A stretch of 64,000 nt of DNA from Niabella soli DSM 19437 (GTDB lineage Bacteria; Bacteroidota; Bacteroidia; Chitinophagales; Chitinophagaceae): NCBI RefSeq assembly GCF_000243115.2, contig NZ_CP007035.1, positions 1,178,001 through 1,242,000 of the forward strand, in the 5' to 3' direction. Below, piece by piece: positions 51,368-59,892 of this stretch. Each line of letters begins with the position of its first letter. Position 1 is the first letter of the stretch. The notes beneath the pieces are model-generated. The model did not search any database and was not told the DNA's origin. It saw nothing but the letters and a program-made list of their open reading frames with translations. A program made the position numbers and the translations under genes.

Positions 51368-51452
51368 TTCGGTTAACATAGATTAAGCAACCGAAATATT
51401 ATAAAACAAAGGAGAAATGGTGTAACAGTTCCGTCCCTTAAGGTTCGGAACT
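51368..51452 (+). promoter_or_regulatory. Two dyads in the copA upstream region
   Basis: TTCGGTT (51368-51374) with AACCGAA (51389-51395), and AGTTCCG (51427-51433) with CGGAACT (51446-51452), are perfect 7-bp inverted repeats sharing the TTCnG core. The second ends at ACTTTG, 30 nt before the copA ATG. They are candidate operator sites. The rest of this 277-nt gap shows only a TTCACCATTGACCATTTGCC word (51306-51335) typical of intergenic repeats. Confidence 0.45.
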
Positions 51453-51482
51453 TTGTGTTATAATTTATTAAACCGATTTATT

Positions 51483-53708
51483 ATGAGCACAGCAACAATA
51501 AAAGACACGAACACCATTAAGCAAAACATCCCCGTACTGGAAATGACCTGTGCTTCCTGTGCCGTTAGTGTAGAAAGCATGATCCAATCATTGCCAGGCG
51601 TCATCAATGCCTCTGTAAATTTCGCATCTGGTTCCGTGGCAGTGGAGTACCAGCCCGGATCCGTAACCGTTCAGGATATGCAACAGGCCGTGCAGTCAAT
51701 TGGATATGATCTGTTCCTGGAAGACAAAACAAATACAACATCCCTTGAAGCTATTCATGCTAAAAAATTCCGGGGGCTCAAAAATAAAACGATGGGCGCT
51801 GCGATCATCACCCTGCCCTTAGTGATTATTGCCATGCTCTTTATGCATATACCCTATGCCAATGAAATCATGTGGGCCTTGTCAACACCCGTTGTTTTAT
51901 ATTTTGGGAAAGATTTTTTCATTAACGCATGGAAGCAAGCCAAACACCGTTCCGCCAATATGGACACACTGGTAGCCCTGGGTGCGGGCACCGCTTATCT
52001 TTTTAGCGTATTCAACACCTTGTTTCCCGGCTACTGGGCCGCACATGGGCTAACAGCGCATGTATATTTTGAAGCCGCGGCAGTTATTATTTGTTTTATC
52101 CTGCTGGGCAAACTTTTAGAGGAAAAAGCAAAAGGGAATACATCAGCCGCCATACGCAAACTGATGGGTTTGCAACCCAAAACAGTTACTATTATCAAAG
52201 CAAACGAAGAACAGGTAACAGTACCCATTGAGCAGGTGGCCAAAGGCGATCTGCTGCTGGTAAAGCCCGGTGAAAAAATCGCTGTAGATGGAACGGTAGT
52301 CGCAGGAAACTCTTATGTAGATGAAAGTATGCTGAGCGGCGAGCCCCTGGCCGTTATTAAAAATGAAGCAGACAAAGTATTTGCAGGCACCATTAACCAA
52401 AAAGGGAGCTTCCGTTTCAAAGCCGAAGGAATCGGTTCGGACACCCTGTTGGCGCAAATTATACGGATGGTGCAGGAGGCCCAGGGAAGTAAGGCCCCCG
52501 TGCAAAAACTGGTGGATAAAATAGCAGCCATCTTTGTACCGGTTGTTATGGTAATTGCATTGCTGGCATTAGCCAGTTGGGTGATCTGGGGAGGCGCTAA
52601 CGGGCTCACCCAGGGCCTGATCGCATTTGCAACAGTATTGGTGATTGCATGCCCCTGCGCATTGGGATTGGCGACGCCTACCGCACTTATGGTGGGGATC
52701 GGCAAAGGAGCCGAAAAGGGGATCCTGATCAAAGACGCGATGAGCCTTGAACTAGCGAAAAAAGTGAATGCCCTTGTTTTGGATAAAACCGGCACGATTA
52801 CCGAAGGCAGACCGGCCGTTACCAATAGTTACTGGGAGGCGGATACTGTTTACCTGCAACAGGTGCTGTATAGCATCGAGCAACAATCGGAGCATCCGCT
52901 GGCTGCGGCCATCGTTGCTTATTATAATGAAACAGCGGCAACGCCCATTACGCAGTTTGAAAGCATTACCGGCCGGGGGGCTAAGGCCACAGCATCGGGG
53001 AGCACCTATTATGTAGGCAATCAAAAATTATTGGAAGAGCACACCATTAACATACCGGATCATTTTTTGATTAAAGCAGACGAGTGGAGCAAGCAGGCGC
53101 AGACGGTGATCTGGTTTGCGAATGAGCAGAAAGTGCTGGCAGTATTTTCCATTGCGGATCAGATCAAAGCAACCACGGCTGAAGCCATTGCACAATTAAA
53201 ACAAGCGAAGATTGAGGTATACATGCTTACCGGCGATAATGAGGCTACGGCCAAAGCTATTGCCGCCCAAACGGGCATATCCTCTTACCGTGCTGAAGTT
53301 ACGCCCGCTCAAAAGGCCGATTTTATAAAAGAACTGCAACAACAGGGGAAGATCGTAGCAATGGCCGGAGATGGCATTAATGACAGCGCGGCGCTGGCGC
53401 TGGCGGATGTTGGCATCGCGATGGGCAAAGGAAGTGATATTGCCATGGATGTTGCAGGCATGACCCTGATCTCCTCCGACCTCAAAAAAATACCCGAAGC
53501 GCTCCGGCTGTCGAAACAAACGGTGGCCACTATCCGGCAAAATCTTTTCTGGGCGTTTATCTATAATATCATCGGCATCCCGGTAGCTGCAGGTATTTTG
53601 TACCCGGTAAATGGATTCCTCTTAAACCCGATGATTGCCGGGGCTGCCATGGCGCTCAGCAGCATAAGCGTAGTAAGCAATAGCCTGCGCTTAAAATGGA
53701 AACGCTAA
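51483..53708 (+). CDS. copA: Copper-translocating P1B-type ATPase
   Basis: A 741-residue inner-membrane pump that exports Cu(I) from the cytoplasm. One N-terminal HMA domain has MTCASC (Cys23, Cys26). Eight helices follow, with the transport motif CPC (390-392), the phosphorylated Asp434 in DKTGTIT, the actuator motif SGEP, and GDGIND (629-634). The CPC with YN/MxxS-type late helices (NIIGIPVAAGILYP, GAAMALSSISVVSNSLRL) matches the Cu(I) group P1B-1. ATG 51483 is preceded by an AT-rich region with dyads. Likely regulated by the HMA-AraC protein nearby. Confidence 0.94.
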   Translation: MSTATIKDTNTIKQNIPVLEMTCASCAVSVESMIQSLPGVINASVNFASGSVAVEYQPGSVTVQDMQQAVQSIGYDLFLEDKTNTTSLEAIHAKKFRGLKNKTMGAAIITLPLVIIAMLFMHIPYANEIMWALSTPVVLYFGKDFFINAWKQAKHRSANMDTLVALGAGTAYLFSVFNTLFPGYWAAHGLTAHVYFEAAAVIICFILLGKLLEEKAKGNTSAAIRKLMGLQPKTVTIIKANEEQVTVPIEQVAKGDLLLVKPGEKIAVDGTVVAGNSYVDESMLSGEPLAVIKNEADKVFAGTINQKGSFRFKAEGIGSDTLLAQIIRMVQEAQGSKAPVQKLVDKIAAIFVPVVMVIALLALASWVIWGGANGLTQGLIAFATVLVIACPCALGLATPTALMVGIGKGAEKGILIKDAMSLELAKKVNALVLDKTGTITEGRPAVTNSYWEADTVYLQQVLYSIEQQSEHPLAAAIVAYYNETAATPITQFESITGRGAKATASGSTYYVGNQKLLEEHTINIPDHFLIKADEWSKQAQTVIWFANEQKVLAVFSIADQIKATTAEAIAQLKQAKIEVYMLTGDNEATAKAIAAQTGISSYRAEVTPAQKADFIKELQQQGKIVAMAGDGINDSAALALADVGIAMGKGSDIAMDVAGMTLISSDLKKIPEALRLSKQTVATIRQNLFWAFIYNIIGIPVAAGILYPVNGFLLNPMIAGAAMALSSISVVSNSLRLKWKR

Positions 53709-53808
53709 GGGGTTTTAAACAAAAAGGTCATAATATTGTATTGAATATAACGTCCAAACTTTGGCAAAATGCTATTCTTGGGCTATTTTCACGAACAAAT
53801 TCTTAAAA

Positions 53809-54546
53809 ATGGAAGACAATTATTCAAGAAGTACACCAGAAACTATTTTTTCAAGACCCGAAGTCGTGGGTTCGCGGTCCAGGTCTTTTTTAGCAAACGT
53901 ATTCAGCTACATGTTTGTGGCACTGGGTATCACTGCTGTTGTGGCCTATTTTTTTGCGGCCAATGCTGATACGTACCTGGTGCCGATCGCATCTAACAAA
54001 TTGTTTTTATATGCCATAATCTTTGCGCCGCTGGGTTTTGTTTTATTGATGTCTTTTGCCTTTAACCGGCTTTCCGCCCCGGTATTGCTGGCATTGTTAT
54101 TATTATATTCAGCCATTAACGGCATCAGCTTTAGCTTTATATTCCTGGCATACACCTCAGGTTCGGTATTTGGATGTTTTCTTACTGCTGCGCTGATGTT
54201 TGGAATAATGGCTGTAATGGGCTATACTACCAAACAGGACCTTACCTCTATGGGCCGTTTGATGACCATGGGTTTGATCGGCATCGTTATCGCGATGATC
54301 GTAAACTGGTTCTTAAAGAGCAGCTCATTCGACTATATCATCAGTTTCATCGGGGTGATCGTGTTCACCGGGTTAACCGCCTATGATGTGCAGAAATTAA
54401 AAAGGATCGGTGAAGGCATTGACGAACAAGGTAATGTTATGAGCGGCGATGTTAAGAAACTCGCGGTAATGGGCGCATTAAGTCTCTACCTCGATTTTAT
54501 CAACTTGTTTTTGATGTTGCTGCGTTTATTCGGCAGAAGAAATTAG
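53809..54546 (+). CDS. Bax inhibitor-1/YccA family membrane protein
   Basis: A 245-residue integral membrane protein with seven helices, beginning FLANVFSYMFVALGITAVVA and ending with YLDFINLFLMLLRLFGRRN, the family's conserved C-terminus; FTGLTAYDVQKLKRI is the other hallmark. Family members act as pH-sensitive calcium leak channels or partner with FtsH; function here is unknown. I chose ATG 53809 (MEDNYSR); an upstream in-frame TTG gives a non-conserved extension. A terminator follows. Confidence 0.9.
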   Translation: MEDNYSRSTPETIFSRPEVVGSRSRSFLANVFSYMFVALGITAVVAYFFAANADTYLVPIASNKLFLYAIIFAPLGFVLLMSFAFNRLSAPVLLALLLLYSAINGISFSFIFLAYTSGSVFGCFLTAALMFGIMAVMGYTTKQDLTSMGRLMTMGLIGIVIAMIVNWFLKSSSFDYIISFIGVIVFTGLTAYDVQKLKRIGEGIDEQGNVMSGDVKKLAVMGALSLYLDFINLFLMLLRLFGRRN

Positions 54547-54628
54547 TGCGTTCAGGAAGGCTCTTAATGCCTCTTCACTCCTTAACCCAGAATCTTAATG
54601 GTTTAGATCAACAACATACTTAAATTTT

Positions 54629-54656
54629 AAAGCCGGTTTTATCGCCGGCTTTTTTC
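54629..54656 (+). terminator. Terminator after the Bax inhibitor-1 gene
   Basis: AAAGCCGG (54629-54636) pairs with CCGGCTTT (54645-54652) around an 8-nt loop, followed by more T. It lies 80 nt after the stop and 6 nt before the next gene. Confidence 0.8.
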
Positions 54657-54661
54657 ATCCT

Positions 54662-55174
54662 ATGGAATTAAAAGCAATACTATCTGGCGCATCTCTTACA
54701 AAAGAACAGGTGGCTGCTATTGTAACCTGGATCGGGGCCGGTCAGCAACGGTTTGATGAGCTGTTTGGCATTTTCACAACGGGATCCAATCGCATGGTTC
54801 AAAGAACCGCATGGCCCCTTAGTTATTGTGTAATACAGCACCCTTCCCTTATTCAATCACATTACAAAACAATTATACAACTATTAACTGCTCCCGGGCA
54901 GCCGGCAGCAGTTAAACGCAATATTCTGCGGCTGCTGGACCAGGGTGCAGTATTTCCCAAAAAATTTCATGGACAAATCATTGACTTTTGTTTTAAAACC
55001 CTTGAAGATCCCAAAGAGCCCATCGCCGCCAGGGCCTTTTCCATGGGCATTCTTTCACGATTTACTGATACCTACCCCGAAATCCACCCTGAACTAAAAA
55101 CCGTTGTGGAACTCATATTGCCAAATGCCTCGCCGGGAGTGAAAAGCAGGGCGCTGAAGATATTGAAGCAATAA
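54662..55174 (+). CDS. HEAT-like helical repeat protein, unknown function
   Basis: A 170-residue all-helical cytoplasmic protein. Repeating hydrophobic helices (MVQRTAWPLSYCVIQHPSLI, AAVKRNILRLLDQGAVFP, AARAFSMGILSRFTDTYPEI, VKSRALKILKQ) look like HEAT/ARM repeats, which mediate protein contacts. No enzymatic motif is visible. It starts at ATG just after a terminator, so its own promoter must lie within the hairpin region; none is clear. Confidence 0.75.
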   Translation: MELKAILSGASLTKEQVAAIVTWIGAGQQRFDELFGIFTTGSNRMVQRTAWPLSYCVIQHPSLIQSHYKTIIQLLTAPGQPAAVKRNILRLLDQGAVFPKKFHGQIIDFCFKTLEDPKEPIAARAFSMGILSRFTDTYPEIHPELKTVVELILPNASPGVKSRALKILKQ

Positions 55175-55199
55175 AAAAGCGACCATTAACTGATCGCTT
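55171..55199 (-). terminator. Terminator of the DUF1080-cytochrome-isomerase operon
   Basis: On the minus strand AAGCGA (55199-55194) pairs with TCGCTT (55182-55177), followed by a T-run (plus-strand A-run 55173-55178). The 11-nt interior is not well paired, so it is modest. It overlaps the stop region of the convergent HEAT-like gene. Confidence 0.65.
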
Positions 55200-55223
55200 C
55201 AAAATATTTAAAAATCCGGAGGG

Positions 55224-55967
55224 CTATAACTTCCGTATTTTGATATCGCGGAACCAGATATCATGCCCGTGATCCTGCAAGGCAATATGCCCCGATTTGA
55301 ACTTTGCAAAATCCTTCCATTTAGAAAACTTACTGCCGGCCACCAGTTGGTCCCATTCAGGACTGCCGATCTTAGCCCTTGCCGTGGTAACCCCGTTCAA
55401 TTTCAACTCCAGGTTCCCATCTTTTAACCGGATCGTTGCAAGGTTCCATTCCCCCACGGGTTTGGGTTTTGAAGTGCTTTTAGCATCGATCAGATCATAC
55501 AGGGCCCCTGCCAGGTGCTTGGTATTTTTATTGTCCTCCGCTTCTATATTATCCAGCACCTGCATTTCAGGTCCGGTAAGATAAGTGGCCGGGTATTTGG
55601 CTTTATCATCCTGCACCAGGAAAATAATTCCGCTGTTTACGCCCGGAGAAGCCTTCCATTCCACTTCCAGTTCAAAATTTTCATAGGCATCATTGGAAAC
55701 AAGGTCACCGCCAGAAACACCGCTCGCTTTGGCTTTCGGATCAAACTGCAAACTGCCATCGGCCGCTTTCCAGGAGCCCTCGGCATTTTGTTTACCATAA
55801 ATATGCCAGCCGTTCAATGTTTTCCCATCAAACAATAACTGCCATCCGGCAGCTTTTTCTTTTGCTGAAAGCGTATTGGGCTGCAGGGTGCCAGAAGCTT
55901 TTTTCTGCCCCGTACAGGAAGAAACAGTAAGCCCCGCTGCCAAAGCTGCTAAAACGATTTTATTCAT
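55224..55967 (-). CDS. DUF1080 lipoprotein (3-keto-disaccharide hydrolase family)
   Basis: A 247-residue periplasmic lipoprotein with lipobox TVSSC (Cys18). The DUF1080 beta-sandwich has LLFDGKTLNGWHIYGKQ, NFELEVEWKASPGVNSGIIF, MQVLDNIEAEDNKNTKHLAG and GHIALQDHGHDIWFRDIKIR. Family members bind or hydrolyse 3-keto-glycosides. It is the last gene of an operon after a cytochrome c and a TIM-barrel isomerase, which supports a role in oxidised-sugar breakdown. It starts at ATG. Confidence 0.9.
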   Translation of the reverse strand: MNKIVLAALAAGLTVSSCTGQKKASGTLQPNTLSAKEKAAGWQLLFDGKTLNGWHIYGKQNAEGSWKAADGSLQFDPKAKASGVSGGDLVSNDAYENFELEVEWKASPGVNSGIIFLVQDDKAKYPATYLTGPEMQVLDNIEAEDNKNTKHLAGALYDLIDAKSTSKPKPVGEWNLATIRLKDGNLELKLNGVTTARAKIGSPEWDQLVAGSKFSKWKDFAKFKSGHIALQDHGHDIWFRDIKIRKL

Positions 55968-55984
55968 TCAGAAATTTTTTAGAA

Positions 55985-56392
55985 CTATTTGTTCAATAAC
56001 AAAACATATTTCACCATGGCCTTTGCATCCGCTTCCGATACATTAGGATGTGGGGTCATAGGAACATCGCCCCAAACACCGCTACCGCCGGAAATCACTT
56101 TGTTTGCCAATTTGGTAATGGTAGCATCATCTGCCCCTGCATATTTTTTAGCCACATCCCTGTAGGCGGGGCCTGTCAGCTTTTCATCAATTTTATGGCA
56201 GGTGATACACTGGTACTGCCCTACCAACGCCAGTCCTTTTTGGTAATCAGGATTAGCTGAATTATCGGTTCCGGAAGTTGCAGCAGGTTTAGCGGCAGTA
56301 CTGTCTCCTTCGGTTTTTTTCTCACCTTCGCCACCACCACAGGCAGCCGCCATGGTTGCCAGTATTACTGCTGATAAAATAATTTTCTTCAT
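55985..56392 (-). CDS. Small class I cytochrome c lipoprotein
   Basis: A 135-residue monohaem cytochrome with lipobox MAAAC (Cys18), a Gly/Glu/Ala linker and the haem site CITCH (62-66). Met112 in DVPMTPHP is the distal ligand. It resembles the c551/c5-like domain fused or linked to sugar dehydrogenases. Lying 17 nt before DUF1080, it probably accepts electrons from a periplasmic sugar dehydrogenase encoded elsewhere. It starts at ATG. Confidence 0.92.
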   Translation of the reverse strand: MKKIILSAVILATMAAACGGGEGEKKTEGDSTAAKPAATSGTDNSANPDYQKGLALVGQYQCITCHKIDEKLTGPAYRDVAKKYAGADDATITKLANKVISGGSGVWGDVPMTPHPNVSEADAKAMVKYVLLLNK

Positions 56393-56422
56393 TTTCTGTT
56401 ATTTGTATTTTTTATAAAGATA

Positions 56423-57478
56423 TTAATTCAATCCCAAAACCCTTCTGTTCAATTCATCGTCTTTTACCGTTGCTGCAAAATCATCAAAGGCTTTTTCGGT
56501 AACGCGGATGATATGATCCTGAATAAACCGGGCGCCTTCCTTAGCGCCGTCCTCAGCGTTCTTCAAACAGCATTCCCATTCCATAACCGCCCAGCCTTTA
56601 AAATCATATTCAGCTAGCTTCGAGAAGATCGTCCTGAAGTCTACCTGACCATCACCGGGGCTCCGGTACCGGCCGGCTCTTTTAAGCCAGGGCTGATAGC
56701 CGCCAAAGGCTCCTTTTCTGCCGGTGGGATTAAACTCTGAATCCTTTACATGGAAGGCTTTGATGCGTTCATGAAAAATGTCGATATACTCAATATAATC
56801 CAGGCATTGCAATACAAAATGCGAAGGGTCATATAATAAACAGGCCCTTGGATGGTTGTTTACTTTTTCCAAAAACATTTCATAGGTGTCCCCGTCAAAC
56901 AGGTCTTCACCCGGGTGAATTTCATAACAGGCATCCACACCGCATTCATCAAACACATTCAGAATAGGCGTCCAGCGGCGGGCCAGCTCGGTAAAACCTT
57001 CTTCTACCAAACCGGCAGGGCGCTGTGGCCAGGGATGAAAAGTGTGCCATAACAACGACCCGCTGAAAGTAGCATGGGCATTCAATCCCAGGTTCTGAGA
57101 AGCTTTGGCTGCATACTTCATCTGCTGTATCGCCCATTCGGTACGCGCTTTAGGATTATTACGCACTGATTCAGGAGCAAAAGAATCAAACAGCAAATCA
57201 TAAGCGGGGTTTACCGCAACCAACTGCCCCTGCAGGTGGGTAGACAGTTCCGTAATCTCCATCCCGCAATCATTCACCAACCCCTTCACTTCATCAGCAT
57301 AGGTCTTACTTTCTGCAGCTTTTTGCAGATCAATAAACTGATCATTATTGGTGGGGATCTGCACGCCTTTAAAGCCCAATGAATGTGCCCAGGTGCAAAT
57401 CGACTTTAAATCATTAAACGGGGGCTGATCGCCGGCAAACTGTGCTAAAAAAATACCAGGTCCCTTTAGCGTTGTCAT
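56423..57478 (-). CDS. Sugar phosphate isomerase/epimerase family protein (AP endonuclease 2 fold)
   Basis: A 351-residue TIM-barrel protein of the xylose-isomerase-like family. Metal ligands are visible in CYEIHPGEDLFDGD, LLYDPSHFVLQ, AFHVKDSEF and WAVMEWECC. There is no signal peptide, so it is cytoplasmic. Members isomerise or epimerise sugars, inositols or keto-sugars; the substrate is unknown. First gene of the minus-strand operon, with a GTACATTTAACC motif upstream. It starts at ATG. Confidence 0.88.
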   Translation of the reverse strand: MTTLKGPGIFLAQFAGDQPPFNDLKSICTWAHSLGFKGVQIPTNNDQFIDLQKAAESKTYADEVKGLVNDCGMEITELSTHLQGQLVAVNPAYDLLFDSFAPESVRNNPKARTEWAIQQMKYAAKASQNLGLNAHATFSGSLLWHTFHPWPQRPAGLVEEGFTELARRWTPILNVFDECGVDACYEIHPGEDLFDGDTYEMFLEKVNNHPRACLLYDPSHFVLQCLDYIEYIDIFHERIKAFHVKDSEFNPTGRKGAFGGYQPWLKRAGRYRSPGDGQVDFRTIFSKLAEYDFKGWAVMEWECCLKNAEDGAKEGARFIQDHIIRVTEKAFDDFAATVKDDELNRRVLGLN

Positions 57479-57518
57479 AACAAAAACTTTCTTTTCTGTG
57501 TCGTTATAAATAATAAGT

Positions 57519-57684
57519 GGTTAAATGTACAAAATCTTTGAAATAATCAGGACTGTTTTAAAAATTTTAAGTAGCCTGTTATACTACCAACTGTTCTTAA
57601 CAATGATGCAGGGAATAAAAGTGAAGCGTTAAAAAATAAAATATATATTTAGTAGATAAGAAGTAAAAAATAGTACATTTAACC
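57519..57684. promoter_or_regulatory. Divergent promoter region with 12-bp inverted repeat
   Basis: GGTTAAATGTAC (57519-57530) and GTACATTTAACC (57673-57684) are perfect reverse complements 142 nt apart. Each reads GTACATTTAACC in the direction of its own gene, about 40 nt before the start codon. TACATTTA is one base off the -7 consensus TAnnTTTG, so these are probably matched promoters of the two divergent sugar operons, or sites for one shared regulator. Confidence 0.6.
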
Positions 57685-57723
57685 CTTAATTATTATTTTA
57701 ATTTATTTAACGAAAGCATTGAT

Positions 57724-58974
57724 ATGAAGCCAGGCATTAAGATTCAGCTATCCTTTATGATGTTCCTTGAATTTTTTATTTGGGGGGCGTGGTTTGTAAC
57801 CTTGGGAACTTTTTTAGGGAAAAATCTACAAGCAACCGGAGGTGAAAGCGCAAAAGTATTTGCCACGCAATCCTGGGGCGCTATAATTGCCCCCTTTATT
57901 GTTGGGTTAATTGCCGACCGCTTTTTTAATGCCGAACGGATCCTTGGCATTTTGCATCTTATTGGTGCAGCCCTGATGTATTTTATGTTCCGTTCAGAAA
58001 ATATCAGCAGCTTCTACCCCTACGTATTTACTTACATGGCCTTATTTATGCCTACACTGGCACTGGTGAACTCCGTATCTTTCCGGCAAATGTCTAATCC
58101 TGAAAAAGAATTTTCTTTTATCCGGGTATGGGGTACTATCGGCTGGATCGTTGCAGGACTGCTGATCAGCTATGTTTTCCATTGGGACAGCAAAGAAAGT
58201 AGCGACCAAGGGGCCCTCCGCAATACGTTCGCCATGGCTAGTGTTGTTTCTTTAGTGCTGGGCATATTTAGTTTTGCATTGCCCAAAACACCGCCCGTAC
58301 AAATCGCCAAAGAAGACCGGTCGATAACTAAATTGTTGGGGTTAGACGCGCTCAAACTGTTAAAAGATAAAAACTTCCTGGTATTCTTTATTGCGTCCAT
58401 CCTTATTTGTATTCCGCTGGCTTTTTATTATCAGAATGCCAACCTTTTTCTTTCAGAGATCAACCTGGCAAACCCAACCGGTAAAATGACCATCGGGCAA
58501 ATGTCTGAAGTGTTGTTCATGCTTTGTTTGCCGATATTTTTTAAACGGTTTGGCTTTAAGAACACGATCCTGCTGGGCATGCTGGCCTGGGCATTGCGTT
58601 ACGCCCTGTTTGCTTATGGCAATCCGGGCGAACTGGCCTTTATGTTGATCCTGGGTATTGCATTGCACGGGCTCTGTTATGACTTCTTTTTTGTATGCGG
58701 CCAGATCTATACGGATGCAAAGGCAGGTGAAAAATATAAAAGCGCAGCTCAGGGGCTCATCACCCTGGCCACTTATGGCGTGGGAATGCTGATCGGATTT
58801 GAGGTAGCCGGGATGATCTCGGACCACTATAAAATTGCCGAAAATGCGCACGACTGGAAAATGGTGTGGCTGATCCCCGCAGGCATTGCCGCTGCAGTAA
58901 TGCTGCTGTTTGCCCTCAGCTTCAACGACAAAACAAAAGCAGAAGCTCCAAAAGAAACAGGAGCTGTTATATAA
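57724..58974 (+). CDS. MFS transporter, nucleoside/sugar:H+ symporter type
   Basis: A 416-residue permease with 12 predicted helices. IQLSFMMFLEFFIWGAWFVT, WGAIIAPFIVGLIADRFFN and FRQMSNPEKEFSFIRVWGTI match the nucleoside:proton symporter (NupG-like) family, which in Bacteroidota is common in sugar-acid and keto-sugar loci. So the cargo may be a sugar rather than a nucleoside. It starts at ATG and the next gene begins 4 nt after its stop. Confidence 0.88.
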   Translation: MKPGIKIQLSFMMFLEFFIWGAWFVTLGTFLGKNLQATGGESAKVFATQSWGAIIAPFIVGLIADRFFNAERILGILHLIGAALMYFMFRSENISSFYPYVFTYMALFMPTLALVNSVSFRQMSNPEKEFSFIRVWGTIGWIVAGLLISYVFHWDSKESSDQGALRNTFAMASVVSLVLGIFSFALPKTPPVQIAKEDRSITKLLGLDALKLLKDKNFLVFFIASILICIPLAFYYQNANLFLSEINLANPTGKMTIGQMSEVLFMLCLPIFFKRFGFKNTILLGMLAWALRYALFAYGNPGELAFMLILGIALHGLCYDFFFVCGQIYTDAKAGEKYKSAAQGLITLATYGVGMLIGFEVAGMISDHYKIAENAHDWKMVWLIPAGIAAAVMLLFALSFNDKTKAEAPKETGAVI

Positions 58975-58978
58975 ACAA

Positions 58979-59878
58979 ATGGAAAAAAAGAATCCAACAC
59001 GCAGAAGTGTAATTAAAGCATTAGCATTGACCACTGCCATGGCGGGCAATGTAAACCTTTGGGCAGCCGGTACTGCTCAAAAGAAAAAGGAAGCAATGAA
59101 ATTAAAGGGAAATATCAATCACAGCGTTTGCCAATGGACCTTTGGCAAAATGCCGTTGGACGAGTTATGCCTTAATGCAAAAAAATTAGGATTGGGTGCT
59201 ATCGACTTGCTGGCGCCCAAAGACTGGCCTACTCTGCAAAAGCATGGGCTCATCTGCTCGATGTGTTATATCCCCGGTAAAGTAAGTCTTACCGATGGGT
59301 TTGCAGGAACTGAGTTTCACGCCGGACTGATCAGGGATTATGAAGAAGGGATCCCCCTGGTAGCTAAAGCAGGCTATAAGAACCTGATCTGCTTTAGCGG
59401 CAGCCGCCGCGGCATGGATGATGAAACTGGTTTTAAAAACTGCGTGGATGGGCTTAAAAAGATCCTGCCACTGGCTGAAAAGAATAAAGTAACGCTGGTG
59501 ATGGAATTATTGAACAGCAAGGTAGACCACCACGATTATATGTGCGATCATACGGCCTGGGGTGTGGAACTTTGTAAACGCCTGGGCTCGGAAAACTTCA
59601 AATTGCTGTATGATATTTATCATATGCAGGTAGATGAAGGAAATGTAATTGCAAACATCCGCCAACACCATGAGTATATTGCACATTATCACACCGCCGG
59701 AGTTCCGGGCAGGCATGAACTGAACGACAAACAGGAATTGTATTATCCTGCAATCATGAATGCCATCGTAGCTACCGGTTTCAAAGGCCATGTAGCACAG
59801 GAGTTTATTCCTACCGGCAAAACAGTTGAAGAAAAACTACAGGCATTAAAAGATGCTATCACGGTATGTGATGTATAA
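58979..59878 (+). CDS. Hydroxypyruvate isomerase-like TIM-barrel protein with Tat signal
   Basis: A 299-residue protein with a twin-arginine signal (TRRSVIKALALTTAMAG). The TIM-barrel has metal ligands in LVMELLNSKVDHHDYM, LLYDIYHMQVDEGN, HYHTAGVPGRHE and AQEFIPTG, a pattern close to hydroxypyruvate isomerase (Hyi) and related epimerases. Export by Tat implies cofactor-loaded folding and a periplasmic sugar substrate. ATG 58979, 4 nt after the permease stop, is chosen over an upstream start inside that gene. Confidence 0.86.
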   Translation: MEKKNPTRRSVIKALALTTAMAGNVNLWAAGTAQKKKEAMKLKGNINHSVCQWTFGKMPLDELCLNAKKLGLGAIDLLAPKDWPTLQKHGLICSMCYIPGKVSLTDGFAGTEFHAGLIRDYEEGIPLVAKAGYKNLICFSGSRRGMDDETGFKNCVDGLKKILPLAEKNKVTLVMELLNSKVDHHDYMCDHTAWGVELCKRLGSENFKLLYDIYHMQVDEGNVIANIRQHHEYIAHYHTAGVPGRHELNDKQELYYPAIMNAIVATGFKGHVAQEFIPTGKTVEEKLQALKDAITVCDV

Positions 59879-59892
59879 CCTTTAAACCAATA

